Shown piece by piece: positions 1-5,041 of a stretch of 5,041 nt of DNA (positions are counted from its first letter, which is position 1; the number at the start of each line of letters is the position of its first letter). The stretch is from Prevotellaceae bacterium. Its GTDB lineage: Bacteria > Bacteroidota > Bacteroidia > Bacteroidales > UBA932. Position numbers and translations under genes: made by a program. Location: NCBI GenBank assembly GCA_031278495.1, contig JAITKG010000149.1, positions 1 to 5,041 on the forward strand, read 5' to 3'. Under the pieces are notes generated by a model. The model saw only the letters and a program-made list of their open reading frames with translations, had not been told where the DNA came from and did not search any database.

Positions 1-72
1 GCCGCTCCGGTCGGAATGACGCGCCCCGTGTACCGCGCGAAGCCTGCCGCGCTCCGTTCTCCGAAAAAGTAG
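1..72 (+). CDS. Possible C-terminal tail of an upstream protein (partial)
   Basis: Reading from base 1 gives 23 open codons ending in TAG at 70-72, with the basic C-terminus LRSPKK. The fragment is rich in Ala, Pro, Arg and Lys and matches no family I recognise. The candidate -7 promoter element of the next gene begins directly after this stop, which suits a gene boundary. Against it, the stretch is very G+C-rich, the +3 frame is also open until about base 101, and 23 residues is little evidence. It could equally be intergenic sequence. Confidence 0.3.
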   Translation, partial: AAPVGMTRPVYRAKPAALRSPKK

Positions 73-80
73 TATTTTTG
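73..80 (+). promoter_or_regulatory. Candidate Bacteroidota -7 promoter element for the phosphoesterase gene
   Basis: TATTTTTG matches the Bacteroidota sigma-ABfr -7 consensus TAnnTTTG exactly. Transcription would start near 87, leaving a leader of roughly 14 nt before the ATG at 101. No TTTG-like -33 element is visible about 19-20 bp upstream, where the sequence is G+C-rich. The call therefore rests on the -7 box and its position. Confidence 0.45.
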
Positions 81-100
81 CATCATTATTTTTTACGCTA

Positions 101-601
101 ATGAAAACTGTCGGCTTGCTTTCGGATACGCATCATTTTTGGGATGAGAAACTGCGCTGTTTCTTTCAGGAGGTAGATGAAATATGGCATGCCGGCGATA
201 TTGGTTCGCTTGCGGCAGCCGATGAAATAGCGGCGTTCAAACCGTTGCGCGCCGTATATGGCAACATCGACGGCGCAGATGTCCGCAGCGTTTATCCTGC
301 CATGCAACGTTTCACCGTAGAGGGTGTGGAGGCGCTGATGACGCACATCGGCGGCTATCCGGGACGCTATGAACCTGCCGTACTCCGGGAACTGGTAAAA
401 AAACCGCCGCAATTGTTCATATCCGGGCATTCGCATATTTTAAAAGTAATGCACGATAAAAAGTTCGACCTGCTTCACATTAACCCCGGAGCTGCCGGTA
501 TATATGGCTTTCACGCCGTACGCACCGCCGTGCGCTTTACGCTCGGCAACGGTAACATATCCGGATTAGAAGTAGCGGAATGGAAGAAGATGAAGATGTG
601 A
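101..601 (+). CDS. YfcE/MJ0936-family metallophosphoesterase
   Basis: A 166-residue cytosolic calcineurin-like phosphoesterase, probably a two-metal phosphodiesterase. The metal-binding motifs appear in family order: SDTH (8-11), HAGDIG (30-35), GNID (54-57), a histidine in THIGG (82), GHSH (109-112) and NPGAAG (128-133). The length is normal for this single-domain family, and no signal peptide is present. The physiological substrate cannot be read from sequence; relatives are annotated as phosphodiesterases of unknown natural substrate. The ATG at 101 places SDTH at the usual distance from the N-terminus. The last residues (KKMKM) and the TGA stop are written in sequence that merges into the octamer repeat array beginning at 594, so the C-terminus appears shaped by the repeat. 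No promoter-like box is visible between this gene and folC, so the two may be co-transcribed. Confidence 0.93.
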   Translation: MKTVGLLSDTHHFWDEKLRCFFQEVDEIWHAGDIGSLAAADEIAAFKPLRAVYGNIDGADVRSVYPAMQRFTVEGVEALMTHIGGYPGRYEPAVLRELVKKPPQLFISGHSHILKVMHDKKFDLLHINPGAAGIYGFHAVRTAVRFTLGNGNISGLEVAEWKKMKM

Positions 602-673
602 AGATGTGAAAATGTGAAGATGTGAAAATGTGATGATGTGAAAATGTGATGATGTGATAATATGAAAATGTGG
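594..673 (+). repeat. 8-bp tandem repeat array, ten units, consensus (A/T)(G/A)ATGTGA
   Basis: Ten consecutive octamers run without indels from 594: AGATGTGA, AGATGTGA, AAATGTGA, AGATGTGA, AAATGTGA, TGATGTGA, AAATGTGA, TGATGTGA, TAATATGA, AAATGTGG. The first eight contain ATGTGA exactly; the last two have decayed. The array begins inside the last codons of the phosphoesterase gene and provides its TGA stop, then fills most of the gap before folC. It has no self-complementarity, so it is not a hairpin terminator. Related octamers occur at 2939-2959. Confidence 0.9.
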
Positions 674-716
674 CTGGCGATTTTAACCTTTAATCATTTA
701 ACCCTTAACGCAGGAT

Positions 717-2018
717 ATGTTTACAGTTTATGAAGCAGCGGTAGATTATTTGTTCGGGCGATTGCCGATGTATCAAGCCATCGGGAAAGCGGCGTACAAA
801 GCCGATTTGAAAACGCCGGAAACATTGGATAAATATCTCGGGCGTCCACATCGTAAATTTACAAGCATTCATGTGGCAGGCACCAACGGCAAGGGTTCCG
901 TATCGCACATACTGGCGGCGACCTTGCAGGCGGCGGGTTATACGGTTGGATTATATACTTCGCCGCACCTGAAAGATTTCCGCGAGCGTATAAAAATCAA
1001 CGGTACTCCTGTCTTTCCGGCTGATGTACTCTCTTTCGTCAATGAACATTATGAATGGATAGAAAAAAATCAGGCGTCGTTTTTTGAGATGACCACTGCG
1101 CTGGCATTCGATTATTTTGCCCGCCGCAAAGTAGATATTGCCGTCGTGGAAACGGGCATGGGCGGGCGGTTAGACGCAACAAATATCATCCGTCCCGCAT
1201 TGTGCGTTATTACCAACATCGGATTAGACCATACGGAACATCTCGGCGGCACACTTGAAGCGATTGCCCGCGAGAAAGCAGGCATTATTAAATGGCGCAC
1301 GCCGGTAATAATCGGCGAAACTTTACCGGAAACGGAACACGTATTCCGGGAAACGGCAAGGAAGCAAAAAGCCCCGCTGCTGTTTGCCAAAGACTGCGTA
1401 CATGTAATGCCCGACGGCGTGTACGGACAGCGACAACATTTCATCGTACAGTTCGCCGACGCACCGCTTGCCACCCTCCGCGTAGCGGTGGACTTATTGG
1501 GCGAATACCAGCAGTACAATGTGCAGGCGGCATTGGCGGCATTGGAAACGCTACGTTCGCTTCCTTGCCGCGTGTCCATTCCTACCGGCAACCTCCTTTA
1601 CGGCATGGAACACGTCGCCCAACTTACGGGTTTACGCGGGCGGTGGGAAATACTGGAACATAACCCGCTTGTCATTTGCGACGCCGGACACAATGCACAC
1701 GGATTACGGCACAGTTTGAAACAATTGGCGGAAACGCCGCACCACCGCCTGCACATAGTCTTTGGCGTGGTGGCAGACAAAGATTTGTCCGCCATATTGC
1801 CCCTGTTTCCGCGTGATGCATTGTATTATTTCACCCAAGCCGACTTGCCACGCGCCCTTGATGCTGCTGACCTTGCGGCGCAATGCCACGCTGCCGGGCT
1901 TTACGGCGAAATTGTTCCCAATGTACGCGAGGCATTGTCCCTTGCCAAAAGCCGCGCCACTCCCGCCGACGTCATTTTCGTAGGCGGCAGTAATTTTGTG
2001 GTCGCGGAAGTGATTTAA
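717..2018 (+). CDS. folC: Bifunctional folylpolyglutamate synthase / dihydrofolate synthase
   Basis: A 433-residue Mur-ligase-fold enzyme. It adds L-glutamate, using ATP, to dihydropteroate to make dihydrofolate, and to folates to make polyglutamates that the cell retains. The ATP P-loop AGTNGKGS is at 54-61. It is followed by the folate-site segment TSPHLKDFRERI (81-92), FEMTTALAF (123-131), ETGMGGRLDATN (145-156), NIGLDHTEHLG (167-177) and EKAGIIK (186-192), whose first lysine corresponds to the carbamylated lysine of the family. The C-terminal domain shows GLRGRWE (305-311), CDAGHN (321-326) and GGSNFVVAE (423-431). Length is typical. The ATG at 717 gives the usual N-terminus (YLFGRLPMYQ) about 50 residues before the P-loop. 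No Shine-Dalgarno sequence is correctly spaced; AGGA is too close to the ATG. It lies 115 bp after the phosphoesterase gene and converges on tpiA. Confidence 0.97.
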   Translation: MFTVYEAAVDYLFGRLPMYQAIGKAAYKADLKTPETLDKYLGRPHRKFTSIHVAGTNGKGSVSHILAATLQAAGYTVGLYTSPHLKDFRERIKINGTPVFPADVLSFVNEHYEWIEKNQASFFEMTTALAFDYFARRKVDIAVVETGMGGRLDATNIIRPALCVITNIGLDHTEHLGGTLEAIAREKAGIIKWRTPVIIGETLPETEHVFRETARKQKAPLLFAKDCVHVMPDGVYGQRQHFIVQFADAPLATLRVAVDLLGEYQQYNVQAALAALETLRSLPCRVSIPTGNLLYGMEHVAQLTGLRGRWEILEHNPLVICDAGHNAHGLRHSLKQLAETPHHRLHIVFGVVADKDLSAILPLFPRDALYYFTQADLPRALDAADLAAQCHAAGLYGEIVPNVREALSLAKSRATPADVIFVGGSNFVVAEVI

Positions 2019-2020
2019 TG

Positions 2021-2088
2021 GATTTACAAATTTACGGATTTACAGATTTAACGGATTGCGCTTATATAATCCGTAAATCCGTAAATCC
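2021..2088. terminator. Bidirectional hairpin between convergent folC and tpiA, built from octamer repeats
   Basis: The left arm (2037-2057) consists of GATTTACA, GATTTAACG and GATT. The right arm (2068-2087) is the reverse complement of GATTTACG, GATTTACG and GATT. They pair over about 20 bp with one bulged A and one mismatch, around a 10-nt loop at 2058-2067. Two further octamers (GATTTACA, AATTTACG) extend the array outward at 2021-2036. An A/T-rich stretch with T runs follows from 2092. The position, three bases after the folC stop and some 30 bases beyond the tpiA stop, suits termination from both directions. Stems are mostly A-T paired, so strength is uncertain. Confidence 0.65.
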
Positions 2089-2092
2089 CGGA

Positions 2093-2124
2093 ATTTTTAA
2101 ATTTTTAAATCTTGAAATCTTTAA
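2093..2124. repeat. 8-bp-period array (four units) overlapping the tpiA stop codon
   Basis: Four consecutive octamers on the plus strand: ATTTTTAA, ATTTTTAA, ATCTTGAA, ATCTTTAA. The last unit contains the tpiA stop, whose TAA reads as TTA at 2121-2123 on the plus strand. The unit differs from the GATTTACR octamers next to it and the ATGTGA octamers at 594-673, but has the same 8-bp period. Because the units are A/T-rich and only four, chance or low-complexity drift is not excluded. Confidence 0.6.
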
Positions 2125-2873
2125 CAGGCTTTTGCGATGGCGATAAAGTCGTCCGCCACGAGCGATGCGCCGCCAATCAAGCCGCCGGCGACGTCAGGTT
2201 GCGCAAACAGTTCTTTCGCATTCGAAGGTTTGCAGCTTCCGCCATATAAAATAGCGGTATCGTTAGCCGCTCCGCCGAATTTACCTGCCAGCGCTTTGCG
2301 GATATACGCATGTATTTCCTGCGCCTGTTCCGAAGAGGCTGTTTTGCCGGTGCCTATCGCCCATACCGGTTCGTAGGCAATAATTATTTTTGCAAAATCG
2401 GCAGGCGTTAATTTCAAAATCACTTCGTCCAATTGTTGCTGCACCACTTCAAAGTGGCGGTTGGCTTCGCGTTCCGCCAATACTTCGCCTACGCAAAAGA
2501 CAGGACGCAAACCGGCGGCTAATGCCTGTTGCACTTTTTTCAATAAAATTTCATTGGTTTCGCCATAGTATCCGCGTCGTTCGGAATGACCGATAATACA
2601 ATATTCCACGCCAATGGAAGCCAGCATTTTTGCCGACACTTCGCCGGTGTAAGCGCCTTTCTCTTCCGATGCGCAGTTTTGCGCCGCAACGCCGATACCC
2701 GCTTCACGCAATGGCTCCGCAAGGCAACAAAGGTGTGTAAACGGCGGCGCGACGATGAGCAATACATCGCCGGGCGTTTCATTTTTTTGGGCAATAATAG
2801 CCTTTACCAACGCTTCCCCTTCTTGAAAGGTGGTATTCATTTTCCAGTTTCCTGCTACAATTTTCTTTTGCAT
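2121..2873 (-). CDS. tpiA: Triosephosphate isomerase
   Basis: A 250-residue TIM-barrel enzyme, normally a cytosolic dimer, that interconverts dihydroxyacetone phosphate and glyceraldehyde 3-phosphate in glycolysis and gluconeogenesis. All catalytic residues are present: N9 and K11 in GNWKMN, H96 in GHSERR (95-100) and the general base E168 in AYEPVWAIGTGK (166-177). The last motif also forms the mobile lid loop. The phosphate-binding segments YGGS (210-213) and GGLIGGASL (230-238) are intact. Length is normal and nothing looks degraded. The ATG start gives the standard N-terminus (KKIVAGNWKMN). It has no Shine-Dalgarno sequence, only an A/T-rich leader as is usual in Bacteroidota. It has its own -7 promoter element at 2903-2910, so it need not be read from the helix-turn-helix gene upstream on the same strand. 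It converges on folC. Confidence 0.98.
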   Translation of the reverse strand: MQKKIVAGNWKMNTTFQEGEALVKAIIAQKNETPGDVLLIVAPPFTHLCCLAEPLREAGIGVAAQNCASEEKGAYTGEVSAKMLASIGVEYCIIGHSERRGYYGETNEILLKKVQQALAAGLRPVFCVGEVLAEREANRHFEVVQQQLDEVILKLTPADFAKIIIAYEPVWAIGTGKTASSEQAQEIHAYIRKALAGKFGGAANDTAILYGGSCKPSNAKELFAQPDVAGGLIGGASLVADDFIAIAKAC

Positions 2874-2902
2874 AATATTTTTAGTTTTGATTTTTTCCCG
2901 CG

Positions 2903-2910
2903 CAAAGATA
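2903..2910 (-). promoter_or_regulatory. -7 promoter element of tpiA
   Basis: On the minus strand this reads TATCTTTG, an exact TAnnTTTG match and identical to the -7 box at 3385-3392. It lies 29 bp before the tpiA ATG, giving a leader of roughly 23 nt. No clear TTTG -33 element lies about 20 bp upstream; the sequence there is a T/A-rich run. Confidence 0.6.
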
Positions 2911-2938
2911 ACGGAAAAATTTTAAATAGATGTGTTTT

Positions 2939-2959
2939 TGATGTGAAGATATGAAGATG
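2939..2959 (+). repeat. Short second copy of the ATGTGA-type octamer repeat
   Basis: TGATGTGA and AGATATGA, followed by the partial unit AGATG, continue the 8-bp pattern of the array at 594-673 in the same orientation. It sits in the gap between the helix-turn-helix gene and tpiA, just beyond the 3' end of the former on the minus strand. With under three units it would not stand out without the larger array. Confidence 0.5.
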
Positions 2960-2976
2960 CGCCGGCGGCTGCGCCA

Positions 2977-3354
2977 TCACTTCGCGTTTCCCAATAATTT
3001 CAGCAATTTTTGATGCAATACTATCAATTCTGTATTTGATTTGGCTAATTCTACAGTTAAGGTACTAAGGTTGAGTATTACGTTGCCCGTATTATCTTGA
3101 TTGCCGGAAAAACTGTCCGGCAAGTCGCTTCTTGAAAAATTTCCCGTCATATATCCATGTCCGGTAAGTAACCATTCTAAATTTATATCCGAATAAGTAG
3201 CGATAATTTTCTCAATGGTATCCAGTGAATAAGTCCCTTTTTTGTCTAAAACGCCATTGGAAACCCCAGTTTCCATATAAAATTTTCGTTTATTTATTCC
3301 CTTATATTCAATGATTTGAAGTATTCTTCCCCGTATATTTGAGAAATTTTTCAT
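2977..3354 (-). CDS. Helix-turn-helix repressor-like DNA-binding protein
   Basis: A 125-residue protein of the short phage-repressor-like type common in Bacteroidota. Residues 7-67 form the DNA-binding domain: a first helix (IRGRILQIIEYKG), a putative HTH pair (KRKFYMETG and SNGVLDKKG, 22-40), a helix TIEKIIATY (46-54) and the hallmark INLEWLLTGHGYM (57-69). Residues 70-91 are a polar linker. Residues 92-121 are predicted helical with leucines spaced as in a coiled coil, probably for dimerisation. No S24/LexA-type peptidase domain is present, so induction by self-cleavage is not expected. Ten A residues precede the ATG; there is no Shine-Dalgarno sequence. It is divergent from the small HTH gene at 3459, with a palindrome between them, so it probably represses that promoter and perhaps its own. 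Regulator identity is inferred from fold and layout; the exact family is uncertain. Confidence 0.8.
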   Translation of the reverse strand: MKNFSNIRGRILQIIEYKGINKRKFYMETGVSNGVLDKKGTYSLDTIEKIIATYSDINLEWLLTGHGYMTGNFSRSDLPDSFSGNQDNTGNVILNLSTLTVELAKSNTELIVLHQKLLKLLGNAK

Positions 3355-3360
3355 TTTTTT

Positions 3361-3392
3361 TTTGGAGTTTGAGAAAATTATCTCTATCTTTG
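3361..3392 (+). promoter_or_regulatory. Bacteroidota-type promoter for the mini-HTH / lipoprotein genes
   Basis: A -33 element TTTG (3361-3364) and a -7 element TATCTTTG (3385-3392) are separated by 20 bp, close to the TTTG-N19-TAnnTTTG consensus. Transcription would start near 3398, giving a leader of about 60 nt before the ATG at 3459. This is the best promoter in the window. The spacer contains the palindrome at 3371-3384. No further TAnnTTTG box is seen before the lipoprotein gene at 3698, so it may serve both genes. Confidence 0.7.
3371..3384. promoter_or_regulatory. Candidate operator palindrome in the promoter spacer
   Basis: GAGAAAATTATCTC matches its own reverse complement at 12 of 14 positions, with perfect GAGA/TCTC ends. 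It abuts the -7 box and fills much of the -33/-7 spacer, so a bound protein would block polymerase. The obvious candidate ligand is the repressor-like protein encoded at 2977-3354. On the minus strand the same bases include TAATTTTC (3373-3380), a one-mismatch -7 box that could drive the repressor gene itself, which would fit autorepression. The binding role is inferred. Confidence 0.45.
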
Positions 3393-3458
3393 TTGCGAAA
3401 TAGTGAAAGAGTTAAGAAAGGAGCGAACAAAAGTTAAATCTAATTCTGCATATGCAAT

Positions 3459-3635
3459 ATGGCGGCAAATATACTAAAAAAATACAATTTACCAAAGCAC
3501 GGTTTTATTAAGGAACTGGCAGCATTGGCTGGTTGCGACCGCAATACGGTGAGAAGGGCTTTATATGATAACGCTAAAGGACCCAAGTCCGATAAAGTGC
3601 GTTTTTTATATCAACAAAAATATGAGATGTCATAA
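3459..3635 (+). CDS. Small helix-turn-helix protein (58 aa)
   Basis: A 58-residue basic protein. A helix FIKELAALAG (16-25) followed by CDRNTVRRALY (26-36) forms a recognisable helix-turn-helix. A basic segment (NAKGPKSDKVRFLYQQKY) follows, resembling the end of small Bacteroidota HTH proteins with a conserved TVRRAL motif. Almost the whole protein is DNA-binding domain, so it may act as a phage Cro-like or accessory regulator; function is not established. The start is supported by an in-frame TAA at 3441-3443, only five codons upstream, with ATG at 3459 the only ATG between. A strong Shine-Dalgarno-like AAAGGAG (3417-3423) is about 35 nt too far upstream to serve this ATG. It is divergent from the repressor-like gene, downstream of the promoter at 3361-3392, and 62 nt before the lipoprotein gene. 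Confidence 0.72.
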   Translation: MAANILKKYNLPKHGFIKELAALAGCDRNTVRRALYDNAKGPKSDKVRFLYQQKYEMS

Positions 3636-3697
3636 AAAAAATACATCAAAAAAATCAAATTAATTTACAATTTTTATTAAAAAAAAACAAAAAAACT

Positions 3698-5041
3698 ATG
3701 AAGGCAAAAATTAAATTGTTGTCACTCGTTTTAGGAATTGCCCTTTCGGGAATCCTGTTCACCCAATGTGTGAAAAACGAAGAATCTGACGGCGTTCGCG
3801 CCGTGCGTGAAGGCTATGCTAATAAACTGTTAGCAGACGCCGACTACCAAAAGGCTTTGGCGGAAAAAGAACGCGCCAATGCCGAGTACATTAAACTCCA
3901 AGCCCAATGGGATAAGGCTAAAGCCGAAGCTGAAGTGGAGCTGAAAAAAGTGGAAGCCGAGCTGAAAAAAGTCGAGGTGGATTTGAAAAAAGTGGAATTG
4001 GAAAAAGAGAAACTGAACTTGGAAGAGAAAAAAGCAGCGTTGGAAGTAAAATTAGCAGAGCTTAAAAATCAACTTCTTGCTGCTCAGCAGGCGTATGCTT
4101 TGGCGTTAATTAACAATGAAACCGCTTTGATTGCTGCTAACAAGTTATTGGCAGAAGCCAAAGCAACGCTGTTGGCGTCCGACCCGAAGTTGGAAGAGTA
4201 TTTGGCATTGAAGGAAAAACTGTACAATGTTGTGAACGGTCTCTATCCTCAAAAGACAGCCAAGCTGGTTGAAAAATTAGGCTTGCAAGCCGAGCTTATT
4301 GAGCTGCAATATGCCGTTAATAGCGAAAAGTTGGCTTTACTGGTGAAAGATTCCCTTAAAGCGGCGACAGATTTGGAATACGCTAAAAAACTTTTGGAAA
4401 AATACGAAAGTTTGGATGGCTTGAGCGTAGCAGCTTTACAGGGAAAAGCCGATGACGCAAAAATTGAATGGGAAAAAGCCAAAATAGCCGCCCAGGATTT
4501 GAATGTTGTTAAAACGGAAAAGGAAGGCGAACTAACGGTGGCAAATGCTGCCCTCACCCAGGCAAATACTGACTTGACGGCTATTAAGGCAAAGTTAACT
4601 TCTTCATCGTTAACTATTGTAGATTCGCTTTACTCATATACACAACTTGGCTATAATAATGGGGCTGGCAATACTAACGTTTATCCGGCGCCACTGGCTA
4701 ACCTTGTTTCCAGAACGGAGGTGTCTTCCTACGGCGCTCAAAACATCCTTAACCTCGTGTCAGTGCGGCTGGCTTATTTAACAACAGCCTCTACAGCCAA
4801 TCAACTTTTTAGACCTAATTACACCACGACTCCCGGTTATGATTATCCTACCAGGAAGTGGCTGGAAGATAAGATTGCCCATATTGAAAATGACCTGTTG
4901 CCGTCGGTAGCAACCGAGATTACCGACCAAAAAGCTATCATAGCCACTGCTCAAGGAAAATTTGACGCCGGCAAAGAAGCATGGGAAGAGGCAAAAGAAA
5001 GCTATCTGGGAGCTGTAAGCGGAGTGAATACCGCTGTAGAC
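3698..5041 (+). CDS. Long coiled-coil lipoprotein, probably surface-exposed (C-terminus beyond window)
   Basis: 448 codons are open from the ATG to the window end with no stop, so the gene is 3'-truncated by the window. Residues 1-24 are a lipoprotein signal: a Lys-rich start, a hydrophobic core (LLSLVLGIALSGILF), then TQC with the lipid-carrying cysteine at 24. Glutamine at -1 is atypical, since Gly, Ala or Ser is usual. Residues after the cysteine (VKNEESD) resemble the Lys/acidic lipoprotein export signal of Bacteroidota surface lipoproteins. Residues 45-160 and 208-300 are Ala/Glu/Lys/Leu-rich helix with strict heptads at 79-127. Residues 301-385 are different, rich in Tyr, Asn, Thr and Pro, and look globular. 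Helix resumes at 386. I recognise no family; a structural or adhesive surface role is a guess. The leader at 3636-3697 is nearly all A and T, with a poly-A run before the ATG and no separate promoter box, suggesting co-transcription with the mini-HTH gene. Confidence 0.85.
   Translation, partial: MKAKIKLLSLVLGIALSGILFTQCVKNEESDGVRAVREGYANKLLADADYQKALAEKERANAEYIKLQAQWDKAKAEAEVELKKVEAELKKVEVDLKKVELEKEKLNLEEKKAALEVKLAELKNQLLAAQQAYALALINNETALIAANKLLAEAKATLLASDPKLEEYLALKEKLYNVVNGLYPQKTAKLVEKLGLQAELIELQYAVNSEKLALLVKDSLKAATDLEYAKKLLEKYESLDGLSVAALQGKADDAKIEWEKAKIAAQDLNVVKTEKEGELTVANAALTQANTDLTAIKAKLTSSSLTIVDSLYSYTQLGYNNGAGNTNVYPAPLANLVSRTEVSSYGAQNILNLVSVRLAYLTTASTANQLFRPNYTTTPGYDYPTRKWLEDKIAHIENDLLPSVATEITDQKAIIATAQGKFDAGKEAWEEAKESYLGAVSGVNTAVD
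3932..4015 (+). repeat. 21-bp tandem repeats encoding coiled-coil heptads
   Basis: Three in-frame 21-bp units (3932-3952, 3953-3973, 3974-3994) encode EVELKKV, EAELKKV and EVDLKKV. A diverged fourth unit (3995-4015) encodes ELEKEKL. Each of the first three carries TGAAAAAAGT. Leucine and valine recur at heptad core positions, so duplication lengthens a coiled coil one heptad at a time. The units lie inside the lipoprotein gene. Confidence 0.85.

Noticed and set aside
594..673. Repeated TGTGA resembling half of a CRP binding site
   Set aside because: No inverted TCACA partner occurs at the required spacing; all copies are direct repeats with an 8-bp period.
1292..1663. Plus-strand ORF within folC
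   Set aside because: It is an out-of-frame shadow with Arg/Thr-rich low-information translation; the folC frame carries all conserved motifs.
2578..2591. TTCGGAATGACC, similar to GGTCGGAATGAC at 9-20, as a possible dispersed repeat
   Set aside because: The copy within tpiA encodes the invariant GHSERR motif, so the resemblance is explained by coding. The copy at 9-20 alone is too short to call.
2955..2976. G+C-rich stretch after the repressor-like gene as a hairpin terminator
   Set aside because: Only a 4-bp stem (GGCG/CGCC) can be formed on the minus strand and no T run follows, so support is too weak.
3452..3511. A 19-codon ORF from the earlier ATG at 3452 overlapping the mini-HTH start
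   Set aside because: It stops quickly in a different frame, has no recognisable motif, and the ATG at 3459 opens a clear HTH protein.
3940..3973. A-rich CTGAAAAAAGTG sites as programmed -1 frameshift signals
   Set aside because: Frame phasing is AAA AAA G rather than A AAA AAG, the zero frame continues open for hundreds of codons, and no downstream hairpin is evident.
4249..4557. A minus-strand ORF of 102 codons inside the lipoprotein gene
   Set aside because: It is the antisense shadow of the coiled-coil coding sequence; its Ser/Ala/Phe-rich translation is what Glu/Lys/Ala/Leu codons give in reverse.

Overview
The window looks like Bacteroidota DNA, probably Bacteroidales; this is an inference. 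Three things support it: TAnnTTTG-type -7 promoter elements, A/T-rich translation starts mostly lacking Shine-Dalgarno sequences, and a lipoprotein whose residues after the lipobox cysteine resemble the Bacteroidota surface-export signal. No tRNA, rRNA, CRISPR array or insertion sequence was found.

Positions 1-2873 are a housekeeping block of moderate G+C. A possible C-terminal tail of an upstream gene (1-72) is followed by a YfcE/MJ0936-type metallophosphoesterase (101-601). A 115-bp gap made largely of 8-bp tandem repeats leads to folC (717-2018), the folylpolyglutamate/dihydrofolate synthase. tpiA, encoding triosephosphate isomerase, lies convergently on the minus strand (2121-2873). The 102-bp gap between folC and tpiA is made almost entirely of octamer-period sequence, part of it folded as an inverted repeat that probably ends transcription from both sides.

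Positions from about 2960 to the end are visibly more A/T-rich and look accessory. A minus-strand helix-turn-helix repressor-like protein (2977-3354) faces away from a 58-residue helix-turn-helix protein (3459-3635). Next comes a long coiled-coil lipoprotein (3698 to beyond the window end). The divergent gap has a good promoter with a near-perfect palindrome in its spacer. This suggests a small switch in which the repressor-like protein controls the small DNA-binding protein and perhaps the lipoprotein.

The two most interesting signals are a family of 8-bp-period tandem arrays at gene ends, two of which supply stop codons, and the uncharacterised repressor / mini-HTH / surface coiled-coil lipoprotein module.
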